Positions 26,457-34,857 of a stretch of DNA of 64,000 nucleotides are shown piece after piece. The stretch's first letter is position 1; each line of letters opens with the position of its first letter. The DNA comes from UBA7239 sp964509075 (GTDB lineage Bacteria > Pseudomonadota > Gammaproteobacteria > Pseudomonadales > UBA7239), in NCBI GenBank assembly GCA_964509075.1, contig CAZDWC010000002.1, forward strand, positions 321,790-385,789, in the 5' to 3' direction. Below the pieces are notes generated by a model, which made no database searches, had not been told where the DNA came from, and was given only the letters and a program-made list of their open reading frames with translations. Both the position numbers and the translations under genes were made by a program.

Positions 26457-27602
26457 ATGGCCTGGAACGAGCCTGGCAACAATCAACCTGGCAAACCGGG
26501 AGGCAACCCCTGGGGCGGCCCGCCGCGCGGCAACAAGAACGAGATACAGGAAATGCTCGACAAACTCGGCGACCTGTTTGGCGGCGGCGATGACCTGCCG
26601 ACTGGCAAGCTGGCGCTGTTGCTCGGCGCGGGTTTGCTGCTGCTGTGGGGATTGCTGGGCCTGTACCAGCTCGATGAACAGAAACGCGCTGTCATCCTGC
26701 GCCTCGGTGCCTACAAGGAAATCGTTGGCCCCGGTGTGCACTGGAACCCACCATTCATCGACAAGGTGATCAAGGAAAATGTCACCCAGCAACGCTCCTA
26801 CACCTCGCAAGGGCTGATGCTGACCGAAGATATCAATATCGTCGATATCAAATTGTCGGTGCAGTACAACATCGGCGATCTCAAGAAATTCACATTGGGC
26901 ATCCGCGATCCGGAACGCGCACTGGCGGAAGCGACCGACAGTGCACTGCGCCACGCCGTCGGCAGCTCCAAGATGGATGATGTGCTGACGACCGGCATCG
27001 ACAAGATCGCCGGCGATGTGCGCGTGCGTTTGCAGCAATATCTGGATGCCTATCAAACCGGCATTATTGTTACCACCATCAACATCGAGAAGCCGCAACC
27101 ACCCTCTGCCGTGCAGGCAGCGTTTGATGACGTGATCAAGGCGCGTGAAGATGAACAGCGTGTGCAAAACGAAGCGCAAGCCTATGCCAACGGCATCATT
27201 CCGGAATCACGCGGACTCGCCACACGCATCAATCAAGAAGCCATTGCCTACCGCGACCGCGCCATCGCCCGCGCAAAAGGTGAAGCCGCACGCTTTGAGG
27301 CGCTGCTGACGGAATACCGCAAGGCGCCGGAAGTGACACGCAAGCGTCTTTACATGGAAGCCGTTGAGCTGGTGATGTCGAACAACAGCAAGGTACTGGT
27401 GGATGTCGAGCACGGCAACAACATGATGTACCTGCCGCTGGACAAACTTGCCACGCGCACGGCAAGTAGCAATGCTGCGCCAACTGGCTTGAGTCAGGCT
27501 GACCTCGACAGCATCAGCAACAAGCTACAGGAAAAAATGCGCGACGACACACAAAACCAGAGCCGCCCGGATTCGGGTCGCCGCCGCGGGGAGAATCGCT
27601 GA
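26457..27602 (+). CDS. hflK: FtsH regulator HflK
   Basis: An inner-membrane SPFH/band 7 protein that, with HflC, forms a cage around the FtsH protease. The 381-residue protein has a Gly/Pro/Asn-rich cytoplasmic N terminus (1-60, many GG and PG pairs), one membrane segment (about 62-79, LALLLGAGLLLLWGLLGL) and a periplasmic band 7 domain (about 80-330). The stop overlaps the hflC start by one base (TGATG), so translation is coupled. Confidence 0.96.
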   Translation: MAWNEPGNNQPGKPGGNPWGGPPRGNKNEIQEMLDKLGDLFGGGDDLPTGKLALLLGAGLLLLWGLLGLYQLDEQKRAVILRLGAYKEIVGPGVHWNPPFIDKVIKENVTQQRSYTSQGLMLTEDINIVDIKLSVQYNIGDLKKFTLGIRDPERALAEATDSALRHAVGSSKMDDVLTTGIDKIAGDVRVRLQQYLDAYQTGIIVTTINIEKPQPPSAVQAAFDDVIKAREDEQRVQNEAQAYANGIIPESRGLATRINQEAIAYRDRAIARAKGEAARFEALLTEYRKAPEVTRKRLYMEAVELVMSNNSKVLVDVEHGNNMMYLPLDKLATRTASSNAAPTGLSQADLDSISNKLQEKMRDDTQNQSRPDSGRRRGENR

Positions 27603-28480
27603 TGAACAGACTGGGCAATATTTTCCTGACACTGATGTTCACGGCCTGGCTTGGCGGCCAGTTTGTCTTCGTGGTCAATGAATATGAAAAAGTGGTGTTG
27701 CTGGAATTCGGCAAACTGGAGCGCAGCAACATCGCTCCCGGCATTCATTTCAAATGGCCGATGATTGATCAGGTGCGACGCTTCGACAGCCGTATACTGA
27801 CGCTGGATACACGTCCCGAGCGCTACCCGACGGTCGAGAAAAAATCCGTCATTGTCGACCTGTATGCTCACTGGCGTATTGTCGATGTCGCGCACTACTA
27901 CACGGCAACCGGCGGCGATGAGACACGCGCGGAACTGCTGATTTCCCAGCGCATCAATTCCGGTCTGCGCGACCAGTTCGGCGTGCGCACCCTCAACGAA
28001 GTGGTGGCGGGCGAACGCGACAAGTTGATGGTCGACATGCGCGACAAACTCAGCGCCAGCACACGCAGTGAACTCGGCATTGAAGTAGTGGATGTGCGCG
28101 TCAAACGCATAGACCTGCCGGACGAAGTGAGCAGCAATGTCTATGACCGCATGAATTCCGAACGTGCGCAGGAAGCCCGCAAGCACCGCTCCGAAGGTCA
28201 GGAAATCGCGGAAGGCATACGCGCAGGCGCTGATCGGCAGAAAATCGTCATCGAAGCCGAAGCCTATCGCGAGGCCGAAAAACTGCGTGGCGAAGGCGAT
28301 GCGGAGTCGGCCAATATTTATGCTGCGGCCTACAGCAAGGATCCTGATTTCTACGCCTTTACCCGCAGCCTGCAGGCATACAAGGCCAGCATGGATGGCA
28401 AGGGTGACCTGCTGGTGCTGGATCCCGGCAGCGAATTCTTCCGCTACCTGAAATCTGCAGATGGCAAGGCGACCAAATAA
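27602..28480 (+). CDS. hflC: FtsH regulator HflC
   Basis: The partner of HflK in the FtsH-associated membrane complex. The 292-residue protein has an N-terminal membrane anchor (about residues 5-22) and a band 7 domain with the usual VNEYEKVVLLEFGK and IHFKWPMIDQV stretches and a long helical region near 190-250. The length is normal. It overlaps the next gene by 20 bp in another frame. Confidence 0.96.
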   Translation: MNRLGNIFLTLMFTAWLGGQFVFVVNEYEKVVLLEFGKLERSNIAPGIHFKWPMIDQVRRFDSRILTLDTRPERYPTVEKKSVIVDLYAHWRIVDVAHYYTATGGDETRAELLISQRINSGLRDQFGVRTLNEVVAGERDKLMVDMRDKLSASTRSELGIEVVDVRVKRIDLPDEVSSNVYDRMNSERAQEARKHRSEGQEIAEGIRAGADRQKIVIEAEAYREAEKLRGEGDAESANIYAAAYSKDPDFYAFTRSLQAYKASMDGKGDLLVLDPGSEFFRYLKSADGKATK

Positions 28481-29114
28481 GCTGGCGCTGCTGCTAGGCT
28501 TGCTGGTCTGGCAGCGTGTCGCGTTTGCCATGCCGGATGTGCAGGTCAACGGCCTGCTGCCGAATCAGGTCGTTGTCACCATCGACGGCCAGCAGCGCAT
28601 TCTCAAGGCAGGCAAGACCAGCCCGGAAGGTGTGACGCTGGTCAGTGCTGACAGCAAGCAGGCCAGTTTCAGCTGGCAAGGCCAGTCTTTCCAGCGCAGC
28701 CTCAACAAGAACATCACCAGCCAATTCAGCCCGCCCCCTGCACAAGACAGCGTGCGCATCGAGCGCGGTCAAAACGGCCACTTTTTCGCACAAGGCTTTA
28801 TCAATGGCCGTCCGACGCGGTTTCTGGTGGATACCGGCGCCTTTACCGTCGCCATGGACATGAACGAAGCTGACCGCCTGGGTATCGACTGGCGCAGCGG
28901 CAAACGTTTCATGGCAGGTACCGCCGGTGGCGGCACACCCGGCTATGAAGTCATGCTCAACAGCGTGACGATCGGAGCCATTACGCTGAACAACATCAAA
29001 GGCGCCGTGCTGGTCGCCGACAGCAACACCGAAGTACTGCTGGGGATGTCGTTTCTGCAGCTGACCGAAATGCGCGAGGAAGACAACGTTCTGATCCTCC
29101 GCAAGAAATACTGA
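28461..29114 (+). CDS. Retropepsin-like aspartic protease (TIGR02281-type)
   Basis: A 217-residue protein with an N-terminal signal or anchor sequence (LALLLGLLVWQRVAFA, residues 8-23). The C-terminal half (about 95-217) is a single clan AA aspartic protease lobe with the active-site motif FLVDTGAFTVAM and the later LLGMSFL that replaces the ILGxxFL of retropepsins. Such single-lobe proteins act as homodimers and are probably periplasmic. The ATG at 28461 lies inside the 3' end of hflC, so it is likely coexpressed with the HflKC complex; a functional link to membrane protein quality control is inference. Confidence 0.8.
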   Translation: MARRPNKLALLLGLLVWQRVAFAMPDVQVNGLLPNQVVVTIDGQQRILKAGKTSPEGVTLVSADSKQASFSWQGQSFQRSLNKNITSQFSPPPAQDSVRIERGQNGHFFAQGFINGRPTRFLVDTGAFTVAMDMNEADRLGIDWRSGKRFMAGTAGGGTPGYEVMLNSVTIGAITLNNIKGAVLVADSNTEVLLGMSFLQLTEMREEDNVLILRKKY

Positions 29115-29184
29115 TCTGCGCGCAAGCGCAAGCACTGTTACAATGCTCGCCCTTGTCAGGGCACGTTTCCACAGGTTTTCCGTT

Positions 29185-29778
29185 GTGTCATTCCGTTTTG
29201 TAGCATCTTCCCGCCTTCCTACTGCCTGGGGTGAATTCACCCTTCACGGCTTTGAAGACGCAGCATCCGGCAAGGAGCATGTTGTATTGACCATGGGAGA
29301 GGTCGCCGACGGCCAGCCTGTGCTCGGCCGCATTCATTCCGAGTGCCTGACCGGCGACGTACTGCACAGCCTGCGCTGCGACTGCGGCGCCCAACTCGCC
29401 GCCGCCATGCAAGCCATCGCCAGCGAAGGGCGTGGCGTGCTGCTCTACCTGCGTCAGGAAGGGCGCGGCATTGGCCTTATCAACAAGATCCGCGCCTACC
29501 ACTTGCAGGATCAGGGCGCCGATACCGTCGAGGCGAATGAGCAACTCGGGTTTGAGGCCGATATGCGCGACTACGGCATGTTGAAGGTTATCTTCGAGCA
29601 TCTGGGTATCCGCCAACTCAAGTTGATGACCAACAACCCGCGCAAGCTGCGGGCACTGGATGAAGCCGGCGTTGCCGTCGTCGAACGCATCCCCATCCAG
29701 ACAGGCCAGAATCCGCATAACCGCCAGTATCTCGCCACCAAGGCAGGCAAACTGGGCCATTTGCTCGACAAGCCTTGA
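29185..29778 (+). CDS. ribA: GTP cyclohydrolase II
   Basis: Opens GTP in the first step of riboflavin synthesis. With the GTG start at 29185 the protein has 197 residues and its zinc cysteines fall at 54, 65 and 67 (ECLTGD, LRCDCG), the same numbering as E. coli RibA, which decides the start over the in-frame ATG at 29143. Other signatures are RQEGRGIGL and MTNNPRKL. It is monofunctional (no RibB domain) and has no adjacent rib genes. Confidence 0.95.
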   Translation: MSFRFVASSRLPTAWGEFTLHGFEDAASGKEHVVLTMGEVADGQPVLGRIHSECLTGDVLHSLRCDCGAQLAAAMQAIASEGRGVLLYLRQEGRGIGLINKIRAYHLQDQGADTVEANEQLGFEADMRDYGMLKVIFEHLGIRQLKLMTNNPRKLRALDEAGVAVVERIPIQTGQNPHNRQYLATKAGKLGHLLDKP

Positions 29779-29908
29779 TCTGCTCAAAAAACAGGCAATT
29801 CCGTGCTATACAGACTCCCAAGGGGCGTGTAATATCCGCGCGCCTTTGAGGGTGACCGCTGGATTTGCTGTCTGGGCTTTTCTTTTTGATGTCGTTTCCG
29901 GAGTTGCA

Positions 29909-30757
29909 ATGCAGGTTTGTCAGCGAGTGACCGAATTGCGTGATCGCCTGCGTGCCGAGCGTCAGGCCGGCAAACGCATTGCCTTTGTCCCCACGATGGG
30001 CAACCTGCACGAAGGCCACTTGCAACTGATCCGCCTCGCCAGGCAACATGCCGATATCGTCGTCGCCAGTATTTTCGTCAACCCGCTGCAATTCGGTCTT
30101 AACGAAGACTGGGAACAGTATCCGCGCACTCTGGAACGCGACAGCGAAATGCTGACGGCAGAACACTGCGATGTACTGTTCTGCCCCACCGAGCGCGAAA
30201 TGTACCCCAATGGCATGGAAACCCAGACCAAGGTTGAAGTGCCGACCATGACCAACATCCTCTGCGGCGCTTCACGCCCCGGCCACTTCCTCGGCGTTAC
30301 CACGGTCGTCGCCAAACTGTTCAACATGGTGCAGCCGGATGTCGCCATCTTTGGCATCAAGGACTACCAGCAGCTGGCAGTGATCCGTCGCATGACGGAA
30401 GATCTGTGCATTCCCGTCGAGATCATCGCCGCACCCATTGCCCGCGCTGACGACGGTCTGGCCCTGAGCTCCCGCAACGGCTACCTCACGGCCGATGAAC
30501 GCCCGCGCGCCATTGCCCTGTATCAGGCCTTGTGCAATACCCGCAACGCCATTGCCAATGGCCGGCGCGATTACACTGAGCTGGAAAGACAGGCGCAGCA
30601 GACCCTTGCAGAAAGCGGCATGCGCCCCGATTATTTCTCCATACGCCAGGCCAAGACACTTGAAACGGCCGACAGCGGGGACACCGAACTGGTAATACTG
30701 GGTGCGATTTATCTCGGTAAAACGCGCCTGATAGATAATGTCACATTGCAGATTTGA
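29909..30757 (+). CDS. panC: Pantoate--beta-alanine ligase
   Basis: Joins pantoate and beta-alanine with ATP to make pantothenate. The 282-residue protein has the HIGH-like MGNLHEGHL, the FVNPLQF and GIKDYQQL blocks, and SSRNGYL as the KMSKS-like loop. ATG at 29909 follows GGAG by 5 nt. panD follows 39 bp downstream, so the enzyme that makes beta-alanine and the one that uses it are coexpressed. panB is not in the window. Confidence 0.96.
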   Translation: MQVCQRVTELRDRLRAERQAGKRIAFVPTMGNLHEGHLQLIRLARQHADIVVASIFVNPLQFGLNEDWEQYPRTLERDSEMLTAEHCDVLFCPTEREMYPNGMETQTKVEVPTMTNILCGASRPGHFLGVTTVVAKLFNMVQPDVAIFGIKDYQQLAVIRRMTEDLCIPVEIIAAPIARADDGLALSSRNGYLTADERPRAIALYQALCNTRNAIANGRRDYTELERQAQQTLAESGMRPDYFSIRQAKTLETADSGDTELVILGAIYLGKTRLIDNVTLQI

Positions 30758-30765
30758 CGTTAGGA

Positions 30766-30771
30766 TATAAT
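30766..30771 (+). promoter_or_regulatory. Perfect TATAAT in the panC-panD gap
   Basis: TATAAT lies 26 bp before the panD ATG. The only -35 candidates at 17-18 bp are poor, so an internal panD promoter is possible but weak. Confidence 0.25.
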
Positions 30772-30796
30772 TGACTGCACCCGCGGAGGTAAAGCG

Positions 30797-31177
30797 ATGC
30801 ATACCATCATGTTGAAAGGCAAATTGCACCAGGCGCGCGTGACCCACGCCGAGCTGGAATACGATGGCTCCTGCGCCATTGATACCAATCTGGTCAAGCT
30901 GGCTGGCATGCGCGAGTTCGAGCAGATCCAGATCTACAACCTCACCAACGGCGAGCGTTTCACCACCTACGTGATTCTGGCCGAGGCCGGTTCAGGCGTG
31001 ATTTCCATCAATGGCGCCGCCGCTCACAAGGCAAAACCGGGCGACCGCATCATCATCTGCGCTTACGGCAACTTCAGCGAGCAGGAATTGATTAACCACA
31101 ACCCGAAACTGGTCTACCTCGACCAGAACAATCAGGTAGTGCGCACCACCAACACCATTCCGGTACAGGCTGCCTGA
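30797..31177 (+). CDS. panD: Aspartate 1-decarboxylase proenzyme
   Basis: Decarboxylates aspartate to beta-alanine for pantothenate synthesis. The 126-residue proenzyme cleaves itself between Gly and Ser in YDGSCAI (about residues 22-28) to form the pyruvoyl cofactor. Other conserved stretches are NLTNGERF and NGAAAHKAKPGD. GGAGG lies about 9 nt before the ATG. A strong terminator follows, closing the panC-panD unit. Confidence 0.96.
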   Translation: MHTIMLKGKLHQARVTHAELEYDGSCAIDTNLVKLAGMREFEQIQIYNLTNGERFTTYVILAEAGSGVISINGAAAHKAKPGDRIIICAYGNFSEQELINHNPKLVYLDQNNQVVRTTNTIPVQAA

Positions 31178-31201
31178 ACCGTTTTTCATGCAGTAAAAAA
31201 G

Positions 31202-31225
31202 AGCCGGCCAAGCGCCGGCTTTTTT
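31202..31225 (+). terminator. Rho-independent terminator of panC-panD
   Basis: A 7-bp perfect stem AGCCGGC/GCCGGCT (31202-31208 and 31214-31220) with loop CAAGC, followed by five T residues and preceded by an A-run, 25 bp after the panD stop. Confidence 0.88.
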
Positions 31226-31254
31226 GATGACGCGAATTTTTTCTGTGAATATCC

Positions 31255-31785
31255 ATGCGCAAGTTTGACGACAACAACACAGCCGACGATGAACTGCCAA
31301 GTAAATCGCAGCGCAAGCGCGAGATGACGGCGCTACAGGAACTCGGTGAAAAACTGGCCGAACTGTCACCAGACGCGCTGAAAAAAATGCCGCTGGATGA
31401 GCGCCTGCTGGAAACCCTTTTGCAGATGCAGAAAATGACACAGCGCGAAGCCCGCCGTCGCCATCTGCAACTGGTCGGCAAGCTGATGCGCAACGCAGAT
31501 GCCGACGCCATACAGTCGGCCTACGACAAGACACAGTCCGGCAGCCGCGAGGCCAGCCGCGCCCTGCACCAACTGGAAAGCTGGCGCACACGCCTGTTGC
31601 AGGAAGGCGACACAGCTGTCGGCGAAGCCATGCAACTTTTCCCCGGCACAGAAGCTCAGCAACTGCGCCAGTTGATTCGTGATGCCAAGCGCGAAACTGA
31701 ACAGCAGAAACCGCCGGTTTCTGCGCGCAAGTTGTTTCAATATTTAAAACAATTCCAGCAGCATGAACAGGAACCAACCCCCTGA
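31255..31785 (+). CDS. darP: Ribosome biogenesis factor YjgA/DarP (DUF615)
   Basis: A 176-residue, highly charged helical protein that associates with late 50S precursors in E. coli. The family opening KSQRKREMTALQELGEKLAEL and the LLETLLQMQKMTQREARRRHLQLVGKLMR region are recognisable here (about residues 17-85, quoted as landmarks only by their first words KSQRKREM and QREARRRHLQ). It is free-standing, without the tldD/pmbA neighbour often seen. Confidence 0.92.
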   Translation: MRKFDDNNTADDELPSKSQRKREMTALQELGEKLAELSPDALKKMPLDERLLETLLQMQKMTQREARRRHLQLVGKLMRNADADAIQSAYDKTQSGSREASRALHQLESWRTRLLQEGDTAVGEAMQLFPGTEAQQLRQLIRDAKRETEQQKPPVSARKLFQYLKQFQQHEQEPTP

Positions 31786-31867
31786 ATTATTGATGTGGAC
31801 TTGATCCATTAAAAACCGTTAGGTGTCCCTGTATTCAATAAGCCACACTCTCAGGCACAGTCCTTGC

Positions 31868-31896
31868 TTGCCTGCCCCGGCTGCGCTGTCTACACT
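31868..31896 (+). promoter_or_regulatory. Candidate rpoN promoter
   Basis: TTGCCT (31868-31873) and TACACT (31891-31896) with a 17-bp spacer, 32 bp before the rpoN ATG. Pattern match only. Confidence 0.4.
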
Positions 31897-31928
31897 ATGC
31901 TGAAAGCACTGTGGTAGCCGCTTCATTC

Positions 31929-33473
31929 ATGAAACAATCCCTTCAGCTCAAGATCGGCCAGTCCCTCACCATGACGCCGCAGTTGCAGCAGGCAATCAAG
32001 CTGCTGCAGTTGTCTACGCTCGATCTGCAACAGGAAATCCAGCAGGCTCTGGAATCCAACCCCATGCTGGAAATGATGGAAGACGGTGAAGCACCGGATG
32101 ATGACCTGCCGCGCATCAGCGAGGAAGACATCGCCCGCTTGCACCAGACATCCAATGAAGTGACAGACTTCAGTGCACCGGAACAGCACACCGAAGCGCG
32201 TGATGAGTGGCAGGAAGACAATATTCCGGATGAACTACCCGTCGATAGCCAATGGGACGATGTTTACCAGACCAGTGGCAGCAACACCTCCAGCGGTCAG
32301 GGCGAGGACGACGACTACAGCTTTGAAAGCCGAAATGCCGCCGCAGAAACCCTGCAGGATCACCTGCAATGGCAGCTGAACCTGACACCGATGACCGATC
32401 GCGATCGCATCATCGCCATGGCAATCATCGACGCCATTGCGCCCACCGGTTTTCTCGACTGCAACATCCAGGAAATCTTTGAAGGACTGGAAGCGCAATG
32501 GGCAGGCATGGCCGACAACATTGATACCGATCTCGACACGGATCCCGTTGAGCTCGATGAAGTAATGGCTGTACTGCACCGCGTGCAGCAGTTCGATCCG
32601 CCAGGCGTCGCCGCACACGATTTGCGCGAATGCCTGTTGATCCAGTTGAACCAGTTGCACGAAGACACACCCTGGCTGATCGATGCCAAACTGGTGGTTG
32701 CCGATTATCTCGATCTGCTGGCTGCACACGATTACAAGCAGCTGATGCGCAAATCGGACATCCGCGAAAACACACTGAAAAAAGTCATCGAACTGATCCA
32801 GAGTCTCAACCCTCAACCAGGCGCGCGTATTGAAGCAGACAAGACCGAGTACGTAGTACCGGATGTCTATGTCACGAAAAAACGCAACCGCTGGGTCGTT
32901 GAACTGAATCCGGAAATTGCACCGCGCCTGCGCATCAACGCGGATTACGCATCGCTGGTTCGCCGCGCAGACTCTTCCGCCGACAACGCTTTTCTGCGCG
33001 ATCACCTGCAGGAAGCGCGCTGGTTTCTCAAAAGCCTTGAGAGCCGCAATGAAACCCTGATGAAAGTCGCCACGGCCATCGTCGAGCACCAGCGCGGCTT
33101 TCTCGACTATGGCGAAGAAGCCATGAAACCGCTGGTATTGGCCGATATTGCCGAAGTGGTCGGTATGCACGAATCCACCATTTCGCGGGTCACCACGCAG
33201 AAATACATGCATACACCCCAAGGCGTGTTCGAGCTGAAATACTTCTTCTCCAGTCACGTCGGCACTGCCGGTGGCGGCGAATGCTCGTCCACGGCAGTGC
33301 GCACCATGATCAGGAAACTGATCACTGACGAAAATCCAGGCAAGCCACTGTCGGACAATGCCATTGCCGATATGCTGGACAAGCAGGGTATCAACGTGGC
33401 ACGCCGCACCGTGGCCAAGTACCGGGAATCTCTCAACATCCCGCCTTCGAATGAACGCAAGCGCCTGACCTGA
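31929..33473 (+). CDS. rpoN: RNA polymerase sigma-54 factor
   Basis: Directs RNA polymerase to -24/-12 promoters under control of AAA+ activators. The 514-residue protein has the Gln/Leu-rich region I (MTPQLQQAIKLLQLS near residue 20), an acidic region II (about 55-130), the core-binding domain, a helix-turn-helix and the RpoN box ARRTVAKYRE at 491-500. ATG at 31929 begins the canonical MKQSLQLKIGQ. The usual neighbours (lptB upstream, hpf and ptsN downstream) are missing, so the gene is an orphan here. Confidence 0.96.
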   Translation: MKQSLQLKIGQSLTMTPQLQQAIKLLQLSTLDLQQEIQQALESNPMLEMMEDGEAPDDDLPRISEEDIARLHQTSNEVTDFSAPEQHTEARDEWQEDNIPDELPVDSQWDDVYQTSGSNTSSGQGEDDDYSFESRNAAAETLQDHLQWQLNLTPMTDRDRIIAMAIIDAIAPTGFLDCNIQEIFEGLEAQWAGMADNIDTDLDTDPVELDEVMAVLHRVQQFDPPGVAAHDLRECLLIQLNQLHEDTPWLIDAKLVVADYLDLLAAHDYKQLMRKSDIRENTLKKVIELIQSLNPQPGARIEADKTEYVVPDVYVTKKRNRWVVELNPEIAPRLRINADYASLVRRADSSADNAFLRDHLQEARWFLKSLESRNETLMKVATAIVEHQRGFLDYGEEAMKPLVLADIAEVVGMHESTISRVTTQKYMHTPQGVFELKYFFSSHVGTAGGGECSSTAVRTMIRKLITDENPGKPLSDNAIADMLDKQGINVARRTVAKYRESLNIPPSNERKRLT

Positions 33474-33515
33474 TTGAGTCCGCGCGATCAGCACAGCGCG
33501 GATTGATCGCCATCA

Positions 33516-33547
33516 AAGATATAGTCAAGTAAGATTGACTATATCTT
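33516..33547. promoter_or_regulatory. Perfect 13-bp inverted repeat, probable operator
   Basis: AAGATATAGTCAA (33516-33528) and TTGACTATATCTT (33535-33547) are exact inverted copies around GTAAGA. The right arm contains the -35 element of the P450 promoter. The AT-rich arms without a T-run argue against a terminator and for the binding site of a dimeric repressor such as a TetR-family protein; that assignment is inference. Confidence 0.7.
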
Positions 33548-33563
33548 GCCCCCGCTTTACTAT
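33535..33563 (+). promoter_or_regulatory. Strong sigma-70 promoter of the P450 gene
   Basis: TTGACT (33535-33540) and TACTAT (33558-33563) with a 17-bp spacer, 44 bp before the ATG. Five of six bases match at -35 and four to five at -10. Confidence 0.65.
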
Positions 33564-33607
33564 CCTCGCCAACGCGCATTCCCTGCCGCTTCCCCGAGGA
33601 GTTCACC

Positions 33608-34795
33608 ATGACCGCCGCTGCCCAGAAAGACTACGTCAAGCTCTACAGCCCTTATTCGCACGACGTGCACGATGACCCGTACCCGTACTACAAGGCGCTG
33701 CGGGACAACGCACCGGTGCACTACGATGCAGCCGGTGACTACTACATCCTCTCCCGCTTTGATGATGTGCAAATGGCCATGCGCGACTTCAAGCGCTTTT
33801 CCAGCGAAGAAGGTGTAGCACTGGAAGCCGATGCAGCGAAAGGCTATCCCATGGTCATCACCATGCTGCCACCCAAGCATACGCGCACACGCAAAGTCAT
33901 CAGCCGCGTGCTGACGCCGGAGTGTGTAGCAGCACTGGAACCAATGACCCGAGCCAAAACCATCAAGCTGCTGGAACCTTTCCGCGACAAGGGCCATATC
34001 GACACCGTTGCCAACTTCGGCGCCTACCTGCCGATGTACGTGATCGGCACCTTGCTGAAGCTGCCGGAAAGCGACCACGACCAGATTCGCGCCTGGACCG
34101 ACAACCTGCTGGAACGCGAAGACGGCGTGATGGAAATGCCTCCGATTGTCGCAGAGAGCTATCTCAACATGGCGCAGTACTTCGAGGACTTCGTCAAGGA
34201 GCGCGAAAAACACATGGAAGAAGGCGATCTGCTGAGCCTGATTCTCGAAGCCAAACGCGCCGGCGAAATCACGCATGAGGAAGTGATTGGCTTCCTGATG
34301 ATTCTCGGCATCGCCGGCAACGAAACTACGACCAAGCTGATCGGCAACATGACCGTGACATTGGCACGCAACCCGGATGCTCGCGCAGAGTGTGTGGCCA
34401 ATCCCGCACTGATTGCCAGTGCCGTGGAAGAAACCATGCGCATGGAAGGCTCCTCACAATTGATCGGTCGCGTCACTACTGAAGAGGTAACACTGCACGG
34501 CGTTACCATTCCGAAAGGTAAACGCATCGGCATGCTGCTGGTCGCCGCCAATCGCGACGAACGTCACTATGAAAATCCGGAAGTGTTCAACCTGCATCGC
34601 AACGCACGCGACCACATGGGTTTCGGTTTCGGCATCCACTCCTGCGTCGGCGCCGCCATGGCACGTATGGAAGGCCGCGTGGCTTTCGAGGAAATCCTGA
34701 AGATGATGCCAAACTACGAAGTGCAGTGGGATGGCCTGAAGCGCATGCACTCAGCCAATGTGCGCGGATACACTCATGTTCCGGTTAAATTCTGA
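33608..34795 (+). CDS. Cytochrome P450
   Basis: A soluble 395-residue bacterial class P450. The I-helix oxygen-activation motif is AGNETT (236-241), the K-helix ExxR is ETMR (275-278) and the heme loop is FGFGIHSCVG with the thiolate ligand Cys346. No ferredoxin or reductase gene adjoins it, so electron partners are encoded elsewhere. The substrate is unknown. An inverted repeat over its -35 element suggests induction by a small molecule. A bidirectional terminator follows immediately. Confidence 0.95.
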   Translation: MTAAAQKDYVKLYSPYSHDVHDDPYPYYKALRDNAPVHYDAAGDYYILSRFDDVQMAMRDFKRFSSEEGVALEADAAKGYPMVITMLPPKHTRTRKVISRVLTPECVAALEPMTRAKTIKLLEPFRDKGHIDTVANFGAYLPMYVIGTLLKLPESDHDQIRAWTDNLLEREDGVMEMPPIVAESYLNMAQYFEDFVKEREKHMEEGDLLSLILEAKRAGEITHEEVIGFLMILGIAGNETTTKLIGNMTVTLARNPDARAECVANPALIASAVEETMRMEGSSQLIGRVTTEEVTLHGVTIPKGKRIGMLLVAANRDERHYENPEVFNLHRNARDHMGFGFGIHSCVGAAMARMEGRVAFEEILKMMPNYEVQWDGLKRMHSANVRGYTHVPVKF

Positions 34796-34809
34796 TTCTC
34801 GGCAAGCAC

Positions 34810-34839
34810 AAAAAAGGCGCCTCACCCGGCGCCTTTTTT
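34810..34839. terminator. Bidirectional terminator between P450 and glucan synthase
   Basis: AAAAAAGGCGCC (34810-34821), loop TCACCC and GGCGCCTTTTTT (34828-34839) form a perfect 12-bp stem. The A and T tracts make it usable from both strands, ending the P450 gene and the convergent GH17-GT2 gene. Confidence 0.92.
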
Positions 34840-34857
34840 ATTTGTCCCGACTCGAGA

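Noticed and set aside
32235..33494. Open frame of 419 codons antisense to rpoN
   Set aside because: rpoN is unambiguous over the whole span; the antisense translation has no recognisable domain.
33480..33515. Rho-independent terminator after rpoN
   Set aside because: A GCGATCA/TGATCGC inverted repeat is present, but the arms are far apart and no T-run follows.
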